Source: an uncultured Lachnobacterium sp.
GTDB taxonomy: Bacteria; Bacillota; Clostridia; Lachnospirales; Lachnospiraceae
Length of the DNA stretch: 64,000 nucleotides
NCBI GenBank assembly: GCA_900550545.1
Contig: URSS01000003.1
Coordinates: 94,710-158,709 of the forward strand
Direction: 5' to 3'
Below are positions 59,356 to 64,000 of the stretch, piece after piece. Position 1 is the stretch's first letter. Every line of letters begins with the position of its first letter. The translations under genes were made by a program, and so were the position numbers. The notes beneath the pieces were generated by a model that was not told the DNA's origin, made no database searches, and worked only from the letters and a program-made list of their open reading frames with translations.

Positions 59356-60678
59356 ATGAGTAAACCAGTTGTGGCCATTGTTGGCCGCCCTAATGTTGGT
59401 AAATCAACACTTTTTAATACACTTGCAGGGGAACGTATTTCAATTGTAAAAGATACACCGGGAGTTACAAGAGACCGTATTTATGCGGATGTGACCTGGT
59501 TGAATTATAGCTTTACACTGATAGATACCGGTGGTATTGAGCCGGACAGCGGAGATGTGATCCTTTCACAGATGCGTGAACAGGCAGAGATTGCCATTGC
59601 AACCGCAGATGTTATTATGTTTATTACAGATGTAAGACAGGGATTACAGGATGCGGATTCCAAGGTGGCGGATATGCTGCGCCGCTCAAAGAAACCGGTC
59701 ATTCTTGTTGTAAATAAAGTTGACAGTTTTGAAAAATTTATGCCGGATGTCTATGAGTTTTATAATCTTGGAATCGGAGATCCACATCCGGTTTCGGCTT
59801 CTTCCATGCTTGGACTTGGAGATATGCTCGATGAGGTTGTAAAACATTTTCCGGAAGATGCAGCAGGCATTGAGGAGGACGAGCGTCCAAAAATTGCGAT
59901 TATCGGAAAACCGAATGTTGGAAAATCTTCTCTAATCAATAAACTGGCACAGGAAGACCGCGTGATCGTATCTGATATTGCCGGCACGACAAGAGATGCT
60001 ATTGATACTGACATTAAATATAACGGAAAGGAGTATGTATTTATAGATACTGCAGGTCTGCGCCGTAAAAATAAAATCAAAGAAGAAATCGAACGATACA
60101 GCATCATTCGTGCCGTTACTGCTGTGGAACGTGCGGATGTGGTTATTATTGTCATTGATGCCATCGAGGGGGTTACGGAACAGGATGCAAAGATCGCTGG
60201 CATTGCACATGACAGGGGGAAAGGAATTATTATCGCTGTCAACAAGTGGGATGCTATTGAAAAAGATAACAGCACCGTAAAAAAATATACCGAGCGTATC
60301 CGTCAAGTGCTTAGTTTCATGCCATATGCAGAAATTTTGTTTATTTCTGCAAAATCAGGACAGAGACTGAATAAAATATTCGAAATGATAGATGTTGTCA
60401 TCGAAAATAACAGTATGCGCGTTGCAACCGGTGTCCTCAATGAAATTGTTGCGGAAGCAGTTGCCATGCAGCAGCCACCTTCGGATAAAGGTAAGCGTCT
60501 GAAAATTTATTATGTGACACAGGTGTCTGTAAAACCGCCGACATTTGTCGTGTTTGTAAATGATAAGAATCTGATGCATTTTTCATATACCAGATATCTT
60601 GAAAACCGTATCCGCGATACATTTGGATTCCAGGGTACTGCGTTAAAATTTATTACAAGAGAGCGAAAGGAAGATTAA
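59356..60678 (+). CDS. der: Ribosome biogenesis GTPase Der (EngA)
   Basis: 440-aa protein with two GTPase domains in tandem and a KH-like domain, needed for 50S assembly. First G domain: GRPNVGKSTLFN, DTGGIEP, NKVDS; second: GKPNVGKSSLIN, DTAGLRRK, NKWDA. GAGGTAAGG precedes the ATG. Starts a compact unit with plsY (2-nt gap), gpsA (1-nt gap) and the dUTPase-like gene (4-nt gap). Confidence 0.98.
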   Translation: MSKPVVAIVGRPNVGKSTLFNTLAGERISIVKDTPGVTRDRIYADVTWLNYSFTLIDTGGIEPDSGDVILSQMREQAEIAIATADVIMFITDVRQGLQDADSKVADMLRRSKKPVILVVNKVDSFEKFMPDVYEFYNLGIGDPHPVSASSMLGLGDMLDEVVKHFPEDAAGIEEDERPKIAIIGKPNVGKSSLINKLAQEDRVIVSDIAGTTRDAIDTDIKYNGKEYVFIDTAGLRRKNKIKEEIERYSIIRAVTAVERADVVIIVIDAIEGVTEQDAKIAGIAHDRGKGIIIAVNKWDAIEKDNSTVKKYTERIRQVLSFMPYAEILFISAKSGQRLNKIFEMIDVVIENNSMRVATGVLNEIVAEAVAMQQPPSDKGKRLKIYYVTQVSVKPPTFVVFVNDKNLMHFSYTRYLENRIRDTFGFQGTALKFITRERKED

Positions 60679-60680
60679 AA

Positions 60681-61328
60681 ATGATTATCGCAAGAATCAT
60701 TTCTCTGCTGATCGGCTATATTTTCGGGCTGTTTCAGACAGGATATATTTATGGAAAAAACAAGGGAATTGATATTCGTACAGAGGGTAGCGGAAATGCA
60801 GGAACGACCAATTCATTGCGTGTGCTTGGATGGAAAGCAGGAGCGATTACTTTTGTGGGCGATTTGTTGAAAGCGATATTTGCGGTATTACTGATTAAAC
60901 TGATTTTTGGCGGTACCTATGGTGCTGATACAAAAGTGTTAGAACTGTATGCAGGATTTGGAACAGTGTTAGGGCATAATTTTCCATGCTATCTGCAGTT
61001 TAAGGGTGGCAAGGGAATTGCCTGTACTTCCGGTGTGATTCTTGCTGTATGTCCGATGGCTGCACCAATCTGTCTGTTGCTTTTTATTCTGGCAGTTGGT
61101 ATTACAAGATATGTTTCGCTGGGATCCATTCTTGTGGTGTGCAGTTATCTGATTCAGGCAATCATATTTGGACAGCTTGGCTATTTGCATATAGAAGGAG
61201 CCACACTTAGTGAGTTTTATGTTGTAAGTGCCTGCTTTACCGCGATGGCATTGTGGAGACATCGTGCAAATATCAAACGTCTGCTTACAGGTACAGAAAA
61301 CAAATTTGGAATGAAGAAGGAGAAATAG
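60681..61328 (+). CDS. plsY: Glycerol-3-phosphate acyltransferase PlsY
   Basis: 215-aa membrane enzyme that acylates glycerol-3-phosphate with acyl phosphate, the first step of phospholipid synthesis. Five membrane segments. Motifs: GSGNAGTTNSLRVLGWKAG, GHNFPCYLQFKGGKGIACTSGV and the final short motif. Next to gpsA, which makes its substrate; der-plsY-gpsA is a standard Firmicutes order. Confidence 0.96.
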   Translation: MIIARIISLLIGYIFGLFQTGYIYGKNKGIDIRTEGSGNAGTTNSLRVLGWKAGAITFVGDLLKAIFAVLLIKLIFGGTYGADTKVLELYAGFGTVLGHNFPCYLQFKGGKGIACTSGVILAVCPMAAPICLLLFILAVGITRYVSLGSILVVCSYLIQAIIFGQLGYLHIEGATLSEFYVVSACFTAMALWRHRANIKRLLTGTENKFGMKKEK

Positions 61329-61329
61329 T

Positions 61330-62343
61330 ATGGCTGAGGTCGGAGTAATTGGAGCCGGAAGCTGGGGAATTGCGCTGGCAAAATTATTACATACAAACGG
61401 AAACAAGGTAACGGTATGGTCTATCGTAGAAGACGAAATTAAAATGCTTCAGGAAAAGCATGAACATGTGGATAAACTTCCCGGGGTCAAATTACCGGAG
61501 GATATTCTGTTTACAACAGATATGGAAGAAACAATTCAGGGAAAAGATGTACTTGTACTTGCGGTTCCTTCCGTGTTTACCAGAAGTACAGCAAAGAGCA
61601 TGGCACCATATGTGACAGACAAACAGATCATCGTATGTGTGGCAAAAGGAATTGAAGAGAACACACTTATGACAATTTCTGATGTTGTGGAGCAGGAGAT
61701 TCCATCTGCGGATGTTGCTGTTATGTGTGGACCTTCCCACGCGGAGGAAGTTGGAATCGGACTTCCAACTACAGTAGTGGCAGGAGCAAAAACCAAAGCT
61801 ACAGCGGAGCGTGTGCAGGATTTGTTTATGAATGATGTATTTCGTGTATATACAAGTCCGGATATGCTTGGAATGGAACTGGGTGGTTCACTGAAAAACG
61901 TGATTGCGCTTGCAGCCGGTATGGCAGATGGTCTCGGCTATGGAGACAATACAAAAGCTGCTTTGATCACAAGAGGAATTACCGAGATTGCCCGCCTTGC
62001 AGTTGAAATGGGAGCACATACCGAGACTTTGTGCGGACTGACGGGTATTGGTGATCTGATTGTAACCTGTGAGAGCAAACACAGCCGTAACCGCAAAGCG
62101 GGTATGCTCATGGGACAGGGATATACGATGCAGCAGGCTACCGATGAAGTCAAGATGGTTGTTGAGGGAATCTATTCCGCAAAAGCAGCCCTTATGCTTG
62201 CAGAAAAGTATCATGTAGAGCTTCCAATTATTGAAGAAGTGAACAAAGTGCTGTTTGAAAACAAATCGGCAAAGAGTGCAGTGACAGATCTGATGATACG
62301 TGAAAAACGTCCGGAGCATACAGAATTAGAGTGGGAGTCATAG
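61330..62343 (+). CDS. gpsA: NAD(P)H-dependent glycerol-3-phosphate dehydrogenase
   Basis: 337-aa cytoplasmic enzyme reducing dihydroxyacetone phosphate. N-terminal GVIGAGSWGIALAKLL nucleotide fold, GPSHAEEV, catalytic Lys in ELGGSLKNVIALAAGM and GLTGIGDLIVTC. Starts 1 nt after plsY, giving a direct substrate link. Confidence 0.97.
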   Translation: MAEVGVIGAGSWGIALAKLLHTNGNKVTVWSIVEDEIKMLQEKHEHVDKLPGVKLPEDILFTTDMEETIQGKDVLVLAVPSVFTRSTAKSMAPYVTDKQIIVCVAKGIEENTLMTISDVVEQEIPSADVAVMCGPSHAEEVGIGLPTTVVAGAKTKATAERVQDLFMNDVFRVYTSPDMLGMELGGSLKNVIALAAGMADGLGYGDNTKAALITRGITEIARLAVEMGAHTETLCGLTGIGDLIVTCESKHSRNRKAGMLMGQGYTMQQATDEVKMVVEGIYSAKAALMLAEKYHVELPIIEEVNKVLFENKSAKSAVTDLMIREKRPEHTELEWES

Positions 62344-62347
62344 ACAA

Positions 62348-62782
62348 ATGGAGACAATTAAGATAAAATATTTTACAGATAATATTGAAAAACTTGATTA
62401 TATTGATGGGAAATCTGATTGGATCGATCTGCGTGCATCGGAGGAAGTAAAGCTTCATGCAGGAGATTTTGCGTTGGTTCCGTTAGGTGTTGCCATGGAA
62501 CTTCCAAAGGGATATGAGGCACACCTTGTGCCAAGAAGTTCTACGTTTAAGACATGGGGACTTTTACAGACAAATAGCATGGGCGTTGTGGATGGCTCAT
62601 ATTGTGGTGACAATGACATGTGGCGGATGCCGGTCTATGCGACAAGAGACACAGTGATTCATGTGAATGACCGTATCGCACAATTCCGTATCATGGAAAA
62701 TCAGCCGAAGATCAATTTTGAAGAAGTTGAACATCTTGCAGGTGCAGACAGAGGTGGATTCGGCAGTACAGGAAAAGCGTAA
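62348..62782 (+). CDS. dUTPase-family protein
   Basis: 144-aa protein of the trimeric dUTPase fold. Motif 3 is seen as NSMGVVDGSYCGDND, motif 2 as PRSSTFKTWG, and the flexible C-terminal motif 5 as RGGFGSTGK. Motif 1 is changed (SDWIDLRA instead of the AGxDL pattern). Probably a dUTP diphosphatase that keeps uracil out of DNA; dCTP-deaminase-like use is less likely. Unusual position at the end of a lipid-synthesis unit. Confidence 0.85.
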   Translation: METIKIKYFTDNIEKLDYIDGKSDWIDLRASEEVKLHAGDFALVPLGVAMELPKGYEAHLVPRSSTFKTWGLLQTNSMGVVDGSYCGDNDMWRMPVYATRDTVIHVNDRIAQFRIMENQPKINFEEVEHLAGADRGGFGSTGKA

Positions 62783-62803
62783 AGACATAAGGAGGTAATT
62801 ATT

Positions 62804-63445
62804 ATGGAGAATCGTATGGTAAAATTTTATTCAAAAGAGAGTAATATGCTTGCATTGCATGCTATCCCGGGACATTTTGCAACAAGTCACTCACACATCA
62901 ACTATTATGTGGATGTGACAAGTGTAAAAACACGTGCCGGAGAGGCAAAGGAAGCCGCAAAGGTATTGTATTCAAGAATGCCGAAGACAGAGTATGTGGA
63001 TACGATCGTATGCATGGATGGCACCGAAGTGATTGGTGCATTTTTGAGCCAGGAGATTGAAAACGGTGGTGTACTTTCTACAAACCGCCATGAAACTACA
63101 TATGTGGTATCACCGGAGATTAACAATAACAATCAGATGCTGTTCCGTGATAACAACAAAGGCGCAATTGCAGGAAAGCATGTAGTGCTTTTACTTGCCA
63201 CAACGACTACTGGTGAGACAATCCGCCGCAGTCTTGAGTGTATTCGTTATTATGGCGGAACTGTAGAATGGGTTGCATCGGTATTCTCAACCATCGACTC
63301 TGTAGATGGAGTAGAAGTGGAAGCTTTGTTTGACAAGAATGATGTGACTGGATATGAGGCATATAGTGCACATGATTGTCCGTTCTGTAAGAAGGGACAG
63401 AAGATCGAAGCTATGGTAAATGGGTTCGGATATTCAAAGCTGTAG
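62804..63445 (+). CDS. Orotate-phosphoribosyltransferase-like protein
   Basis: 213-aa protein with a type I PRTase-like fold. The region where the PRPP loop should be reads HVVLLLATTTTGETIRRSLE: the TTGET part fits, but the two acidic residues that precede it in true PRTases are Leu-Ala here. The C-terminus HDCPFCKKGQKIEAMVNGFGYS resembles that of archaeal-type PyrE-like proteins. No pyr genes are nearby. AAGGAGG precedes the ATG. It could be a catalytically altered paralogue or a nucleobase-binding regulator; function uncertain. Confidence 0.7.
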   Translation: MENRMVKFYSKESNMLALHAIPGHFATSHSHINYYVDVTSVKTRAGEAKEAAKVLYSRMPKTEYVDTIVCMDGTEVIGAFLSQEIENGGVLSTNRHETTYVVSPEINNNNQMLFRDNNKGAIAGKHVVLLLATTTTGETIRRSLECIRYYGGTVEWVASVFSTIDSVDGVEVEALFDKNDVTGYEAYSAHDCPFCKKGQKIEAMVNGFGYSKL

Positions 63446-63464
63446 TTTGCAAGGAGCAGATGCC

Positions 63465-63588
63465 ATGAAAAGTGCGCCTTTCGTCATAAGGACTTCACCC
63501 AGGAGGGTTCGTTCTTATGCCAAAAGTCGCAGGACATCTGCGTAGGTCATAAGGAATCCTCCCACTTACGTGGGTCCCTCCTTATGAC
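63465..63588 (+). other. Structured intergenic region with a short Arg-rich reading frame
   Basis: ATG 63465, with AAGGAG 8 nt upstream, opens 26 codons (KSAPFVIRTSPRRVRSYAK, then SRRTSA) ending at TAG 63543-63545; seven or so codons are Arg or Lys. The same DNA forms three hairpins. H1 has arms 63485-63493 and 63511-63519 with inner ACCC/GGGT. H2 is CGCAG/CTGCG (63528-63532, 63538-63542). H3 is a perfect 10-bp stem 63546-63555 with 63579-63588 and inner CCCAC/GTGGG. H1 and H3 share CATAAGGA, so their arms can swap. Either a leader-peptide region for the following ABC gene or an intergenic repeat. Confidence 0.5.
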
Positions 63589-63594
63589 AGGGTT

Positions 63595-63649
63595 CGTCAA
63601 TCTGCCAATATGTTTGGAAAATATTTGGCGGTTTGACGGTGGCTTTTTT
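63595..63649 (+). terminator. Terminator-like hairpin before the last ABC gene
   Basis: Outer stem CGTCAA (63595-63600) with TTGACG (63633-63638), inner stem 63604-63611 with 63621-63629 (one bulge), then TTTTTT at 63644-63649. It ends the upstream transcript, or acts as attenuator with the three hairpins before it. The remaining 80 nt to the next gene show no clear promoter. Confidence 0.6.
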
Positions 63650-63732
63650 GGAGATTGTTCTGTATGATAACAATATAAGAAGTCCACACGGACAAACAAA
63701 GAAAAGAGAACTACTTAGGAGGTTTTTCAAAA

Positions 63733-64000
63733 ATGGCAAGTTTATCATTAAAGAATGTATGCAAAGTATACTCAAATGGTTTTGAGGCAGTTAAAGATTT
63801 CAACCTTGATGTTGAAGATAAGGAATTTATCATCTTCGTAGGACCATCTGGATGTGGTAAGTCTACAACACTTCGTATGATCGCAGGTCTTGAGGAGATT
63901 TCTTCCGGAGAATTAATCATTGACGGAAAAGTTATGAACGATGTTGAGCCTAAGGACAGAGATATCGCAATGGTATTCCAGAACTACGCTCTGTATCCTC
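63733..64000 (+). CDS. Sugar ABC transporter ATPase, MsmK/UgpC type, 3' end outside the window
   Basis: The first 89 codons of an ABC ATPase, open to the window end. ASLSLKNVCKVYSNGFEAVKDFNLDV, Walker A FVGPSGCGKSTTLRMIAGLEEI and the Q-loop MVFQNYALYP are the pattern of the shared carbohydrate-importer ATPase (MsmK/UgpC/MalK). Such ATPases usually serve several sugar importers, which fits the two maltodextrin enzymes in this window. TAGGAGG precedes the ATG. Codons (CTT, GCT, GTT) suggest high expression. Confidence 0.92.
   Translation, partial: MASLSLKNVCKVYSNGFEAVKDFNLDVEDKEFIIFVGPSGCGKSTTLRMIAGLEEISSGELIIDGKVMNDVEPKDRDIAMVFQNYALYP

Noticed and set aside
1..64000. tRNA, rRNA, CRISPR array, prophage or complete insertion sequence
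   Set aside because: No cloverleaf-like sequence, regularly spaced repeat, integrase, transposase or phage gene was found on either strand by reading.

Overview
The window looks like chromosomal DNA of a low-to-moderate GC member of the Clostridia, most probably a gut Lachnospiraceae. The family assignment is an inference. It rests on gene order (ireB-ruvX-DUF1292; ylxM-ffh-rpsP-khpA-rimM-trmD-rplS; rbgA-rnhB-ylqG-ylqH-yraN-pgeF; der-plsY-gpsA), strong AGGAGG ribosome binding sites, single-chain glycyl-tRNA synthetase, pyruvate phosphate dikinase, and starch enzymes of the neopullulanase type. Almost every gene is on the + strand; aroC is the one clear exception. No rRNA, tRNA, CRISPR array or complete insertion sequence was seen. 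Both window edges cut a gene: mtaB on the left and an MsmK/UgpC-type ABC ATPase on the right.

Layout. 0-6.5 kb: tRNA modification and RNA metabolism (mtaB, ireB, ruvX, DUF1292, RNase J, a short MltG-like protein, trmR, trhP). 6.5-13.8 kb: a secreted Ig-like protein, convergent aroC, a GH13 glycosidase, tgt and yajC. 13.9-22 kb: amino-acid biosynthesis (leuB-ilvD-ilvB and serC-serA-DUF1015). 22-33.3 kb: housekeeping (mscS, csp, M16C peptidase, era, yqzL, recO, a lipoprotein, glyS, ppdK). 33.4-43.3 kb: an accessory-looking block (gene remnant, iron alcohol dehydrogenase, second GH13 enzyme, secreted M64 peptidase, diguanylate cyclase, an orphan membrane protein, a divergent cis-prenyltransferase). 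43.4-45.3 kb: a flavin reductase with a FabT-like operator, and an AlkD-like protein. 45.3-56 kb: the conserved SRP/ribosome maturation/RNase HII block. 56-59.3 kb: a YtrA-type regulator with an ABC transporter. 59.3-64 kb: der, plsY, gpsA, a dUTPase-like gene, a phosphoribosyltransferase-like gene, a structured intergenic region and the start of a sugar ABC ATPase gene.

How genes work together. TrmR and TrhP are adjacent and would form the two-step path to 5-methoxyuridine at the tRNA wobble base; MtaB, Tgt and TrmD add further anticodon-loop modifications. SerC and SerA feed serine synthesis with no visible SerB, and a DUF1015 gene sits directly behind them. The two GH13 enzymes suggest use of starch-derived dextrins.

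Most notable: (1) a roughly 120-nt repeat, present twice, directly before the ribosome binding sites of RNase J and of the first GH13 gene, with a hairpin supported by a compensatory base change; (2) a signal peptidase I homologue in which both catalytic positions are substituted (Ser to Ala, Lys to Arg); (3) a run of hairpins with a short arginine-rich reading frame before the last ABC gene; (4) a FabT-like palindrome on the promoter of a FabK/nitronate monooxygenase-family gene; (5) a TrmD with an extra GNAT-like half.
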